A stretch of 64,000 nt of DNA from Schistosoma haematobium (GCF_000699445.3 NC_067198.1:43579691-43643690); one strand, 5' to 3'. Positions 54,259 to 64,000 are shown, numbered from the stretch's first letter. The notes: a model not told the origin generated them from the sequence alone. Translations and numbers: made by a program.

Positions 54259-55347
54259 ATGACTATAGACTTGGCCTACATTGATTTCAGTAAAGCTTTT
54301 GACAAAGTTCTACACAACCGGCTGTTATATAAGCTAAGGAATGTCGGAATTGGAAGCAATCTATTGATATGGATAAAAGACTTCCTAGTTGGGATCCAGC
54401 AAAGAGTACGGGTGAACTCAAAGTCATCTAGCTGGGAAACTGTGTTTAGTGTAGTGCCCTAGGGTACAGTTTTGGGGCCAGTGCTATTCCTCTTTTATGT
54501 AAATGGCCTTACTCGTCTCCTATCAACATCGGTCTTGCTATGTGCTGACGACGTCAAGATATGGAGAACGATACGATATAAGAGTGATAGCTTAGAACTT
54601 CGAAATGACCTGAAGAAGTTATCTGAATGGTCTCAAACATGGCAGTTGCCGATAGATACTTCCAAGTGTGTTGTGATGCATATCAGTCATCAAGGCACAG
54701 ATACATACACGATGAATAACACTGAGCTACATGTCGTCCAGACATATAATGACTTAGGAGTCATCGTTAGCCAAGACTTAAAGACTACTGCACACTGCCG
54801 TGCAATATCCGCCAAAGGTTTTAGAACGTTATGGTCAATACGTAGAGCTTTTAGTCATGTCGACGCCAAAACGTTTTTGACTCTGTATACAGTGTTCGTT
54901 CGTCCTAAACTTGAGTACTGAATACAAGCGGCTAGCCCCTGCTTAAAAAAAGACAGTGAGCTTCTGGAAAAGGTTCAGAGAACGGCGACTAAGCTGGTTC
55001 CCGGAATAACGAAGCTTCCGTATGAATCTCGACTGGCCAAGCTGAACCTTTTCCCGTTGTCATATCGCAGAACTAGAGGCAACTTGATTACAGTCTACAA
55101 ATTGCTTAGTGATAAATTTGCACCTGATATGCCCTCATTTTTCTTGTCTTCCAAAACAGAGAATTTACGAGGACACTCCAAAAAAGTTCACAAGCCGAGA
55201 ACAAATTACTTGTCAGCTGACTATTGACTTTCCCATCGAATCATCAACGAGTGGAATTCATTACTTCAGCACGTGGTTGAGGCTCCATCCGTTGACCCTT
55301 TCAAAAGAAAGTTAGGTCAACTGAGAGACCACCATTGCCAGGACTAA
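54259..55347 (+). pseudogene. CR1/Jockey-type non-LTR retrotransposon RT and C-terminal domain, 5' truncated
   Basis: The frame from 54259 reads YIDFSKAFDKVLHNRLLYKL, the RT palm motif, then ends at TAG 54460-54462 where the motif VPQG requires Gln. It continues in the same frame from 54472: GPVLFLFYVNGLTRLLS, LLCADDVKIW (catalytic ADD kept), LSEWSQTWQLPIDTSKCVVM, ISAKGFRTLWSIRRAFSHVD, FVRPKLEY then TGA at 54919-54921. It goes on through IQAASPCLKKDSELLEKVQR and AKLNLFPLSYRRTRGNLITV, a third stop at 55225-55227, and IINEWNSLLQHVVEAPSVDP, ending at TAA 55345-55347. With only three in-frame stops and no frameshift it is the best-preserved retroelement frame in the window. SR1/Perere-type CR1 elements of schistosomes are the likely relatives. 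The endonuclease domain and RT N-terminus are missing. Confidence 0.85.
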
Positions 55348-55649
55348 CACAGGCCATCAAGCCTCCTGTCCTTTCCAAACTGAAACTTAGAATAAATTAC
55401 ATAACATTAATTCAAAATAAAAAACTAGACCAAAATATACTACAGAAGGGAATTAGAGCCAAGGAACAATGATAGGTTGAACGTATCGTTTTCTCACGCG
55501 GAGTTCGGCTTCAGTTCGAGAACTTTTCTTCGTTGAGTAGTTATTTTCAAAACATTAGTAAGTTTACGTTATACCCTAATGGTTTGAAGCAAGATTATCT
55601 GTGCATTTGTAACCTTAACGCCTTTGCTGCTTAATATCTAATATATCAA
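55348..55649. other. Probable 3' untranslated part of the CR1 copy and flanking DNA
   Basis: CAGGCCATCAAGCCTCCTGT follows the stop. No clear tail repeat is visible. Confidence 0.35.
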
Positions 55650-55732
55650 CTCCTCAACAGTGCTGATTCACGACCTCGAACGCTGGAATCGAACCTGGGA
55701 CCATTGGTGATGTGTGGGCGAGAATGACAATG
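55650..55732 (-). mobile_element. HH-SINE-A fragment, left part
   Basis: CTCCTCAACAGTGCTGATTC (hammerhead part) and ATCGAACCTGGGACC (B-box region). The rest of the head lies beyond the LTR3 insertion. Confidence 0.65.
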
Positions 55733-56039
55733 ATTAGTTGTTTGGTTGGTCAGACTAGCAGATAGTCTGACAGGTAATAGATGATTTACATATTCTCCTA
55801 TCTTTATTACTATTATTATTGATTGATTATCAATTGCTAATGTAGTGTCGGATTGTTGTCGGTTTTTTGTGCGGAAATATATTTACGTTCTAGTCAGGCT
55901 AACCACGTGTTCTTGATCTGAGTTGTGTTGAAGTCTTATAAAATAGACGCTAAGAAGGTATCTACTGTAGATATTTGTCTAACGTAAATTAACGTCTCAA
56001 TCGAGCAGACGAAGAACTCCGAGCGTTATAACAATTAGT
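55733..56039 (+). mobile_element. LTR3, solo LTR with perfect 6-bp target duplication
   Basis: ATTAGT (55733-55738) and ATTAGT (56034-56039) flank a 295-bp body (55739-56033) that starts TGTTTGGTTGG and ends CGTTATAACA, i.e. TGT...ACA borders. TTATAAAATAGACGC near 55937 is a plausible core promoter. No second LTR or internal region is nearby. I see no other copy in the window. Confidence 0.8.
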
Positions 56040-56088
56040 TTCGCGCGTAATCACTTAACCTCTTGACCACTTAGATTGATTCATGGTT
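56040..56088 (-). mobile_element. HH-SINE-A fragment, right part
   Basis: TCGCGCGTAATCACTTAACC and CTTGACCACTTAGATTG continue the head interrupted by LTR3. Confidence 0.6.
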
Positions 56089-56305
56089 CCAATGAAATAT
56101 AAAATAAACGTAGATAAATTTCGTCACTATTATTTATATACTACTTCATTCGTTTACAGTGAATAGAAAACCTATGTCATTAAATCATTCAGGTGATATG
56201 ATCAAATCTTTAAGAAATTTTCATTAGGTAACAGTAAAATCAAAACATTTTTCAATATAGATCATAAAAACTGAGTTCATTCTAAGTACAAACCTTTTCT
56301 CCCCT

Positions 56306-56385
56306 TAAATCCACTTGGTGTTGTTTTACTTGTGTCTTCCCATTGTTATTTACAACTGCGATTGATCAGTCTCATGTTGGCATAT
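56306..56385 (-). mobile_element. Smα-like 3' fragment
   Basis: CCACTTGGTGTTGTTTTACT, TTCCCATTGTTATTTACAAC and GATTGATCAGTCTCATGTTG. Confidence 0.7.
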
Positions 56386-56421
56386 GTATAAAATATTAAA
56401 GAAAGTTATTAATACTAATCA

Positions 56422-56785
56422 ACACATGCTCACTAGTGACTGGTTACAAGAGGTATTTCCAAGAGTTCTATTCAGAAACAGTGACCAGTGAAGTTCAATC
56501 GGGTCAGTTGTGAGATAGTAACTCACTAATGACAATGGTAGATGTGTCACTCAATTTTGTGGATGAGTTGAAGTTAGACATGAACACCGTTGGATGGCGA
56601 CTCAGTGGTCTAGTTGGTTAAGCGCCTGGCGCGAGACTGATAGGTCCTGAGTTCGAGGCGGGGTCACGGATGCGCATTGCTGAGGAGTCCTACAATAGGA
56701 CGAAACGGCCATCTAGTGCCTCCAGGTTTTCCATGGTGATCTAGCTTCAATTGACTCATGATCTCAACTGTTGAAATTATTAATA
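56422..56785 (+). mobile_element. HH-SINE-A, long plus-strand copy with intact hammerhead
   Basis: 5' module (TGCTCACTAGTGACTGGTTA, GAGATAGTAACTCACTAATG), then the head (CAGTGGTCTAGTTGGTTAAG; B box GAGTTCGAGGC decayed), hammerhead, and the tail to CATGATCTCAACTG. The same 5' module starts again at 63888. Confidence 0.85.
56674..56719 (+). ncRNA. Hammerhead ribozyme, core intact (HH-SINE-A)
   Basis: Stem I GCATTG with TAGTGC (pairs with two G-U), core CTGAGGA, stem II GTCC with GGAC, GAAA, cleavage triplet ATC. Stem III has one A-C mismatch. Confidence 0.65.
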
Positions 56786-56894
56786 AAAAGACACTTTTTT
56801 CACTATCATTTTGAGATTGTCATCTAAGCGAATAACTATGTTTAATCAATCAGCCTGGTAAAGGTAGTTGTCACATATTGATCTAAATCAACAT

Positions 56895-57185
56895 ACTCTG
56901 GTGTGTGCTACTAATATCGACAGATATAAGTAGAATGTATCATCAGTCAAAAGCGAAACGCCTGGATACAGAACGTTAAGATAATAGGAGGGAAGGGAAC
57001 GAGAGCAGAGAATGATTAGTGTGGAAACGAAGGAACAATGAAATCTGAGACGATTGACGGATATTTTGCAAATGAAGTATTTACTTTATGGTTCTCAGAT
57101 TTTAATAAGAAATTCTGCAATTTTGTATTCAAATACATTCGATTGTTCCCATTTGTGTTCTTGTTCACTAAAATATAACTGTTTA
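56895..57185 (+). repeat. Rep3 copy
   Basis: CTGGTGTGTGCTACTAATAT start and GTGTTCTTGTTCACTAAA end. The minus frame at 57207-57016 is not a gene. Confidence 0.75.
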
Positions 57186-57424
57186 TCTGGAATATGATAA
57201 ATACCATAAAAACACCAAATATTCCACAACACGGAATTTTAGACTGATCATCTATTTAGTTTCCTCCTTTAGTTCTGATATGTCGGGATTAAAATAGCGG
57301 TATTACGTTGTTTTTCTTTATTCATCGTGATGTTTATTCAATATCACTTTTATTTTTAATTCAACGTGATGATTACACAGTGAAGTATTTGTTTTGTATT
57401 TCCAGTGTGATATTCTTTTTTGAT

Positions 57425-57958
57425 TGAGATCATCAACCAATTGATGTTAGATCCCCATTGAAAACCTGGAAGCACTGGACGGCCAACTCATCCTGTTGTC
57501 GGACTCCGCAGCTGTGCACATCGACGACCCACTCAGGAAGTTCGATGCCAGGGCCTTCAGTTTCACGCGCGAACGCTTGACCTCTAGATCACTGAATAGG
57601 CAGGCATTCAACTGTGTTAATGTTTAACGTCAACCAATCCAAGGAATTGCGCGACCATTTTGCATTGTACTTAGGAAGATAGCTGTCTCTACCCGACACG
57701 GATTAGCTCTATTGGTCACGGCTTCACACTAGAACTCCGAGAATTCCCTCACGAAGCTAGTCACTAGTGAGCACATGGTAATTATCAGTATAGGGTTGTG
57801 ATTATTCTGTTTTTGATTGAGTTTATGAATGCGCACTGCTGAGGAGTCCCACAATAGGATGAAACGGCCGTCCAATGCTTCCAGGTTTTCAACGGTGGTC
57901 GAACATCAATCGGTTCATGATCTCAATCAAAAACTTAATAATCTCCACAACCTTATAC
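57425..57958. mobile_element. HH-SINE-A full fold-back element with intact plus-strand hammerhead
   Basis: The left, minus-strand half has a broken core (CTGCGGA). The right half (from about 57825) is plus strand with an intact core. The termini TTTTTGATTGAGATCATCAA and TTCATGATCTCAATCAAAAA are inverted. It contains the CACGGATTAGCTCTATTGGT / CTAGTCACTAGTGAGCACAT module. Confidence 0.85.
57833..57878 (+). ncRNA. Hammerhead ribozyme, core intact (HH-SINE-A)
   Basis: Stem I GCACTG with CAATGC (one mismatch), core CTGAGGA, stem II GTCC with GGAT (one G-U), GAAA, self-complementary stem III ACGGCCGT, cleavage triplet GTC. Confidence 0.7.
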
Positions 57959-58019
57959 TGATAATATTTTATTCTGTATAACATACGATATTCTTGTATT
58001 TAATTTACATGAACTAGGC

Positions 58020-58285
58020 TCAGAGTGATATGCGACGTGATATGTGACGTGTTATAACTCTGGGTGTTTTTCATAAGTGTAATTTCATCCTTATAATTAA
58101 TCAAAATAGGTGTACAATCAATATATAAATGAGTGTGAATTTTCGACTAACGTTGTCTTCATGTTTTGGGTTTAATAAATCCTCACTTGTATCAGTCTTA
58201 TTGTTTTTACTTCGGTTCGTGGGGAATTGGTTTAGTTTCTCGTTTTACAAGTATGAGTGATAAGCGATTCCAACTTTACTACTCC
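58020..58285 (+). repeat. LTR4, LTR-like repeat, copy 2
   Basis: TATATAAATGAGTG (possible TATA element) is followed by TTTGGGTTTAATAAATCCTC (possible poly(A) signal) and TTTACAAGTATGAGTGATAA. It shares its 3' half with 41225-41370. Borders and target duplication are not clear. Confidence 0.5.
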
Positions 58286-58499
58286 GCTAATATAGATAAG
58301 TTGATCCCATGAAAATATGTTTATCAGTAAAAAGAAACGTTTGCATTGTAAGTATATACGACTATGAATTAAATGGGTGTATAAAAAATTAAACTATGTG
58401 GTAACATTAGTGTATGTGATTAAAACAAAATACTAATCAATTACTAGACCGTAAAATTTGACAGAGTATCACGCTCATATTATTAGTACTTATTTTCCA

Positions 58500-58860
58500 C
58501 TGAAATAATGAACCGATCAGTGTTAGACTACCACTAAAAACCCGGAAGTACTGGACAACCATTTTGTCGCAGTACAAGACTCCTCACCAGTGCACATCCG
58601 CAACCCGCACACGGGACTCAAACCCAGGATCTTTGGTTTCCCCAGCAAACGTTTAATTTCTAAATTTCTGGAACGGGACCCAACCGTGTTAATGTTTAAC
58701 TTCAATCAATTCAAGATATTGCACGACCATATCCAATTGCCTTCGGTGGGTAACATCCTCATGTCTGACACAGTTAAATTCCACTGGTCATGACTTCCCA
58801 CTAGAACTCCGAGAATTCCCTCTCAAAGCTAGTCATTAATGAGTATGAAAGTTGTAAGTA
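58500..58860 (-). mobile_element. HH-SINE-A copy, old, core broken
   Basis: Tail, hammerhead (GTGAGGA; GAAA lost) and head are diverged but ordered as usual, followed by the ACTAGAACTCCGAGAATTCC module. The small frames here are not genes. Confidence 0.7.
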
Positions 58861-58879
58861 TAGAATCGTAGAGATTTTC

Positions 58880-59015
58880 ACGTTCCATCGGAATCATGAA
58901 CCTGATCAATGTTAGACTACCAATGACAACCTGGAAGCATTGGACGACGATTTCATTCTAGTATGAAATCCCTTAACAATGTACATCCACGAACATGCCT
59001 ACTGAAATCAAACCA
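58880..59015 (-). mobile_element. HH-SINE-A fragment, old
   Basis: CATGAACCTGATCAATGTTA, CAACCTGGAAGCATTGGACG and a scrambled hammerhead. Confidence 0.6.
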
Positions 59016-59458
59016 CTAATGAATGAAAGATGACAGATTTAACTTTACGGGGAGAATTTCAAATTCAGCTTATATAAATTTCATTCTCTGGTTGATTTTA
59101 GTTTCAGAATTCACAAAATTATTAAATAATGTTCATTAGCAGAGTATTAACTCATTAACTATGATTCATTTCAATTTCCACGATTAACTAAGTTAAGTAA
59201 TTGACTTTGTAAAGAATATATCCTAAGTCAATATGTGAGGTATAGAACACTTAACAATAACAATTATAACTATAACCTTCATATTAATTTACAAATAAAA
59301 ATCTTATCCATATACACCTATATCTACAAACTGATTTAGACAAATGTTCCATATCACCGTAGTTACCGATATTTCTACAAATTGTAGAGACTATGGTTAA
59401 ATAGTATGATTGTTAAGTTGGAAAAAATCTTACATTATAAGGCGTCAACAAGTATCAT
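59016..59458. other. AT-rich DNA
   Basis: Nothing recognised. Confidence 0.4.
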
Positions 59459-59962
59459 TGTTATGTCCCGATAAACATAATGAATGGTAACTTTTGGGAT
59501 CCATTTATGGACCAATACTATGAGTATATTTTTATTGTATATTTGTTAAATAACTGGACTATTCATATTCATGTTCCTCTTATTATGAGCTTTATATTGA
59601 CCTATGAACTATTATTATACGATTTACCATTCTCGAGTTATGCTCGGTCTATCAATTACTATCTCCCTTATTCACAGCCAAATTTTGCTGAATCTTGTAC
59701 AAACGTAGTTTCCTATTTTATGGTACAATGCGGTCTGATTGATTGGTATACAAACCCAGTATGCTTGAAATAAATGATTCATATCTCAGAGGTTGATATT
59801 GGTGTTTTGGACTGGGCTAGGCGGTAAGCAGGACCAATAAGGACTCTAGACTCCTCACATGGGTTTTATGCGTCATTAATTCGATCGATAATTCACTGCT
59901 CTTTAATTAGCGGTATCATTACGTTATACATTAGCAGGAAACTCACGCCACAAATTATAACA
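59459..59962 (+). mobile_element. LTR2, solo LTR-like repeat, copy 2
   Basis: TGTTATGTCCCGATAA to AAATTATAACA, 504 bp, with TG...CA borders. The 97-residue frame at 59480-59773 lies inside and is interrupted in the 13645 copy, so I do not call it a gene. An internal AATAAA follows CAGTATGCTTG. Confidence 0.7.
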
Positions 59963-60189
59963 CTTATATATTTGATTGTCACCAGAAATTTATCAAACAT
60001 GTCTTGTCCTAATAGATTCTTGGAATATATAATATGTTTTGCTACTTTATTTAATAAGCGGATGCATTAATACAAAGAATTTAGAACAAAAGTTTAAACC
60101 CTAATTAATTCTGTAATTCAGTCATCAACAATTTAGAAAATTAAAAACTTCAGGTAGTTTACTATAACTTTAACAAATGTTGATACAGT

Positions 60190-60470
60190 GTAAAATGTAT
60201 AGGTACTAATGTGGTGCATAGAATGTATTTCAATAGATCGATAAGGAAAGAACGGAAATGGAACGCAATTGGTATGAAAATATATGAACAATGAAATCTC
60301 AGACAATTGACTGATATTTGCAAAACGAACAATCAATTTTGAGACGATGGATTGATATTTTGCAAATTTACTATTGATTATATGGTTATGAGATCTTAAT
60401 GAGATGCTTTGTAATTTCATGCAAAATACATTCGGTTGTCCCCACCCGCGTTCTCGTTCGCAACGTTTAG
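60190..60470 (+). repeat. Rep3 copy, left of a direct pair
   Basis: GTGGTGCATAGAATGTATTT to CATTCGGTTGTCCCC. Highly similar to 60885-61145 in the same orientation. Confidence 0.8.
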
Positions 60471-60880
60471 TGTCGTTATCAACCAGGACAGGGGAAGGCT
60501 GGTGTTCTGTGAACGCCGTTGCAGGCCTGGTGCTAGTTAGGGCAGTGTGATGAGGAGAAGTGACGTCGAGTGAAGTGTTCTGGTGGAGTGGCGTTGACTG
60601 TAGCGCTTGCTGTCGACAGGGAGGAGCGGTGGGACGCGAGGATGCTAGGCGGACATCAGATGTAGATGGGTCAGCAGGTCGCTGGAGCGCAAGCGTTGAA
60701 GGTCCAAGGTGCCGGGAGGATGTCGGATGTTGATTCTCTGGGATGTCGACGGAGCTATGAAGGCCAGTGCTCTGCAGACTCGAAATTTCGACGGAGAGCG
60801 TAGCACAGACTGGAGAGAAGAAGAAGGTGGCACGGTGAGCAGAAACATCGCTAGAACGAATGCTTTAAATGGGGGACGAA
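60471..60880. other. G-rich segment between two direct Rep3 copies
   Basis: About 410 bp with conspicuously high G content on the plus strand (GACAGGGGAAGGCTGG, GTCGACAGGGAGGAGCGGTG), unlike anything else in the window. Open frames overlap it, but none has a recognisable motif. TTTAAATGGGGGACGAATA precedes the right Rep3 copy. It could be the interior of an unknown element with Rep3 ends, or a separate insertion. Confidence 0.7.
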
Positions 60881-60884
60881 TATG

Positions 60885-61145
60885 GTGCATAGAATGTATT
60901 TCAGTAGAAGATTGATAAGGAAAGAACGGAAATGGAAAGCGATTTGTATGAAAATATATGAACAATGAAATCTCAGACAATTGACTGATATTTGCAAAAC
61001 GAACAATCAATTTTGAGACGATGGATTGATACTTTGCAAATTAAGTATTTACTATATGGTTATGAGATTTTAATGAGATGCTTTGTAATTTCATGCAAAA
61101 TACATTCGATTGTCCCCACTCGTGTTCGTGTTTGCTACACTAATA
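60885..61145 (+). repeat. Rep3 copy, right of a direct pair
   Basis: ATGGTGCATAGAATGTATTT to CATTCGATTGTCCCCACTCG, near-identical to the left copy over most of its length. Confidence 0.8.
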
Positions 61146-61682
61146 GAAAGCCACAAAGAATAAATGATTTAAGATGTTAAAGTCAACTCTACCAGAAGAA
61201 TATCAAAATTTCATACCTTTTTTTGAATGATTCTGGACGAAATAAACATGAAAATGTAGAACATTGCATCCGAACTCATCGATTTAAAAGTTATGTTTAC
61301 CCCATGATATCTATTGTTCTCTTGTAGGTTTATGGATGCTACTTGAGAATTATGATTGATTCTTTCAATGTCAGAAATCAATTGAGAAGGAAGCCAATGA
61401 TGTAATCCGATCAAAGATATTAATTACCTTAAACATGAGTGTAAGACATTTAATGATCTAAGATTTTAATTCTAAACAGAGTGTTCCTTTTGAATAACTT
61501 CAATTCATCCCATTTCTGGCAGCTTTTCAAGATATTTCTAAATAATTTCATGAGATGTATGCGGTCCATTAATAGTAATTGGGATATTTCTAGTATATTC
61601 GATAGCAAATTTACAAAATAGTATAGTGTACCATATTTAAAACGTTTCATATATAATTATTGTAGGCTACAAAAAGATATGT
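61146..61682. other. Possible decayed coding sequence on the minus strand
   Basis: Two minus frames (61414-61211, 67 codons; 61650-61450, 66 codons) have balanced composition, e.g. DIERINHNSQVASINLQENN. The first ends at a donor-like AAAAAAG/GTATGA. In another frame the second region reads IPITINGPHTSHEII before a stop. I see no acceptor that makes a convincing exon and no family match. Confidence 0.25.
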
Positions 61683-62260
61683 TAATCAGAGAAGGGTTTT
61701 TGTGGATATTATAGTAAATCAATAGTTGAATTCATCAGATAATTGAAGCTAGACCACCATCGAAAACATGAAAGCACTGAATCATCGTTTCGTCCTATTG
61801 TCAGACTTATCACCAATGCACAACCATGATCCCGCCTCGTTGTTAAATTCGAATCTACAACTCATCAGTCTCTCATGCAAGCGTTTAACCACTAGACCAC
61901 TGAGCTGACCAGCATCCAACGGTGTTCACGTCCAACTTCAACTCATCCACGAAATTGAGTGCAACATCTACCATTGTCATTAGTGAGTTACTATCTCACA
62001 ACTGCCCCGGTTGAACCTCACTGGTCACTGCTTCTCACTAGAACTCTTGGAAATACCTCTTGAAACCAGTCACTGGTGAGAATATATCGATTATAATCAG
62101 AGAAGGGTTTTCGTGGATATTAAAGTAATTTAATAGTTCAATTCATATGTCAATTGACTTATGAAGAGTGCTAAACTAGGACGAAACGGCCGTCCAGTGC
62201 TTCCAGGTTTTCCATGGTGGTTTAGCTTCAATTTACTCATGAATTCAACTACTAAAAAAT
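61683..62260. mobile_element. HH-SINE-A full fold-back element, cores broken
   Basis: Starts TAATCAGAGAAGGGTTTTTG; minus-strand tail, hammerhead (GTGATAA), head, and the GTGAGTTACTATCTCACAAC module. A second terminus follows (ATAATCAGAGAAGGGTTTTC) and a plus-strand hammerhead half and tail (GACGAAACGGCCGTCCAGTG, TTTCCATGGTGGTTTAGC). Confidence 0.8.
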
Positions 62261-62462
62261 ATTTGCTGATTATCAATAGTACTTGGACAGGAAGTTGCCC
62301 AAATGATCTGTACAAAAATATAAATAATAATAATAATAAGAAGAAGATAAAGAAATCTAAAACAGGACGTAAACTATTTATTGATGCACTGAATTTCGTA
62401 GACTTTATGAACAGTCTAAATTCACTTAGTATTGTTGAATTGAATCCTCCGATTGATGTTTA

Positions 62463-62885
62463 GGATTACAGTTGATCAGTCTCTTATTGGCATATGTGCA
62501 TACTATGAGTATTGCCTCGATATTGCCTTAATCCACAAACATTCTAAGCAAAGAAAGATAGTAGCTAGCAATGGAATCCAGAATGCACGTTTCGTCCTAT
62601 TTGGGATTTGTCAACCAGATTTGCATGTATCTCAGAGTTTTCGTTCATTCTTAGACTCAAAACCAGTACCGTTTACTTCAAACGGCCTCACATTATCCAC
62701 TTGGCGATCAGAACTCAATCTCTCAGTGGATAATGCGATAGCATTTGAAGTAGACAGTACTGGGTTCAAATCCCAGAGTGAACATCAACGCTGAGATGTA
62801 GGTATATCCAGTTGACGAGTTCTAAATAGGATGAAACGCACATCCTGAATTCCATAGTTGGACACTATCCATCTTTACTTTCATG
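62463..62885. mobile_element. Smα-like inverted pair (large palindrome)
   Basis: A minus-strand unit (62463-62715) and plus-strand unit (62716-62885) meet in the head region. Cores are TTGACAA (minus) and TTGACGA (plus), both with C3 lost. Pol III B boxes are GACTCAAAACC and GGGTTCAAATCCC. Confidence 0.8.
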
Positions 62886-63481
62886 TATAGTGTTTAATAG
62901 TTATCTATTGAATAAACTTCAACTTGACAACAATCATCACTGATTAATTAACAGCTTATTCTTACACAATCCATTTAGAAATGTTATAAAAGATTAAAAT
63001 ACTACAACCAATATACATTTATATAAACTACTTAATTAAGTTACTTATTTAATATAAATAGAGTATTCTATTATTCATTATAGAATATCGTACAAGTCTT
63101 AGTTATAAAGTTAGTGAATGAATTTAAGAAATCAAAACATTGAATGTATCTAAGTAGGAAATTGTCTTCATCTATTAGACAATCAATCATGTAGGGTAAA
63201 TCATGTGTTTATATATGAACAACGGAAACCATATATTCTATAAGAAACTTTACTCAACAACAAAAATACACCCAACTAAATTTAGATACATAAACTGAAT
63301 TGTAGAAAAGAACAATAAACATAATGAAAAAAAAACTTTCCCTTTTTTAATTATTTCTCATTATCATTATTCACTTAAGGTTTACTCTATCGAAATAGAT
63401 GATTTTCATGGAAAATCCATTAAAACTTTAATTCAGTGGTGAATATCAGAGTCTCGGCATCATAAGATAAGTCTTAATTTG
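62886..63481. other. AT-rich DNA
   Basis: Nothing recognised. Confidence 0.4.
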
Positions 63482-63705
63482 AAATCTTGAAGGGAAGCCG
63501 AAAAGAGGCTTAATGATGTAGACAGAGGGAGCTGTTACATTGTTTGTCTTCATCTACATTTGTTCGTGTGTATGGGATAGATGGGACAGGTCATCTACGA
63601 AGTTCAAATCTTCTAATTGATTTTGAACTGTCCATTGTATTAAATGCTTTCCTCTCAGCTGTCAAGGTCTATATAATCCAGTCAACCACCGGAAGAAAGA
63701 GGGAG
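63482..63705. pseudogene. RTE retrotransposon fragments in opposite orientation
   Basis: 63482-63512 (plus) resembles the NPEGKRKR-coding segment (ATCTTGAAGGGAAGCCGAAA). 63516-63705 (minus) encodes NQLEDLNFVDDLSHLSHTHE, i.e. the (F/Y)ADD catalytic block altered to FVDD. It is the same lineage as 47805-48740. Confidence 0.65.
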
Positions 63706-63887
63706 TAGGGGTAGTAGTGTTGAGAAATTCATCACTTTCCAAAATTTAAATCTAAATAGTTCTTTTAAAACTTGTATTAGTTTGAGTTCGGTTATTTATT
63801 CACTGTGAATAAGTGGTATACATTAACTCACAAAACATAAAAAAAACAATTTTTCTACTGATTAGGATATAAAAAAAATATAATATT

Positions 63888-64000
63888 ATCATGTGCTCAC
63901 TAGTGAGTGGTTTCAAGAGGTATTTCCTGGAGTTCTAGTGAGAAACAGTGACCAGTGGGGTTCAACCGGGGCAGTTGTGAGATAGTAACTCACTAATGAC
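63888..64000 (+). mobile_element. HH-SINE-A 5' module, cut by the window end
   Basis: CATGTGCTCACTAGTGAGTG, AGTGAGAAACAGTGACCAGT and TGAGATAGTAACTCACTAAT match 56422-56540. The head and hammerhead should lie just beyond position 64000. Confidence 0.8.

Noticed and set aside
59480..59773. 97-residue frame that looks like a small membrane protein.
   Set aside because: It lies inside LTR2 and is not open in the second copy at 13645.
60645..61010. 121-residue minus-strand frame.
   Set aside because: It runs from Rep3 into the G-rich spacer without motifs or splice evidence.

Overview
The window looks like non-coding-rich chromosomal DNA of a schistosome blood fluke (Schistosoma sp.). It is very AT-rich, has spliced exons with GT/AG borders, and is packed with Smα-type tRNA-like SINEs that carry hammerhead ribozymes. 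It also holds decayed RTE-, CR1- and Penelope-type retroelements, solo LTRs and long microsatellites. No prokaryotic features, rRNA genes, CRISPR arrays or functional tRNA genes are visible. I cannot decide the species from the sequence.

Only one host gene is well supported. Three phase-compatible plus-strand exons (1608-1668, 3063-3291, 4865-5176) end in a stop codon followed by two AATAAA signals. They encode the C-terminus of a protein I do not firmly recognise; the best guess is a DEPDC5/Iml1-like (GATOR1) C-terminal region. Its last intron carries two copies of a short GC-rich repeat and a head-to-head SINE pair with two intact hammerhead cores. The remaining ~58 kb contains no host exon I can defend.

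Names used below. HH-SINE-A: tRNA-like head with Pol III boxes followed by a hammerhead, about 25 loci, many arranged as fold-back (inverted) composites. Smα-like: the classical schistosome hammerhead SINE, about 10 loci. HH-SINE-B: a third tRNA-like SINE with its own hammerhead. Rep1 to Rep5: unclassified dispersed repeats. LTR1 to LTR4: LTR-like repeats present as solo copies.

Layout. 0-6 kb: host gene end plus Rep1 copies. 6.6-8 kb: three HH-SINE-A copies and Rep3. 8.9-9.3 kb: a large Rep4 palindrome. 11.3-12.2 kb: minus-strand RTE fragment. 13.6-24.6 kb: LTR2, LTR1, RTE tails and nested SINEs. 24.6-30 kb: mostly unique AT-rich DNA with a Penelope fragment and LTR1. 30-36.5 kb: Rep3 and HH-SINE-A copies, three of them with intact hammerhead cores. 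37-40 kb: RTE tails, a long GATA-type array and a Penelope C-terminus. 41-49 kb: Smα-like, Rep3, Rep1 and RTE fragments. 50.4-52.9 kb: a near full-length but frameshifted Penelope-like element interrupted by an HH-SINE-B copy. 54.3-55.3 kb: CR1/Jockey-type RT pseudogene. 55.7 kb: solo LTR with a target-site duplication inside an old SINE. 56-64 kb: further SINEs, LTR2 and a G-rich segment between two direct Rep3 copies.

The most interesting system is the set of three SINE families, each joining a Pol III-type tRNA-like head to a hammerhead whose stems differ in sequence but keep pairing. Eleven copies in this window still have an intact core.
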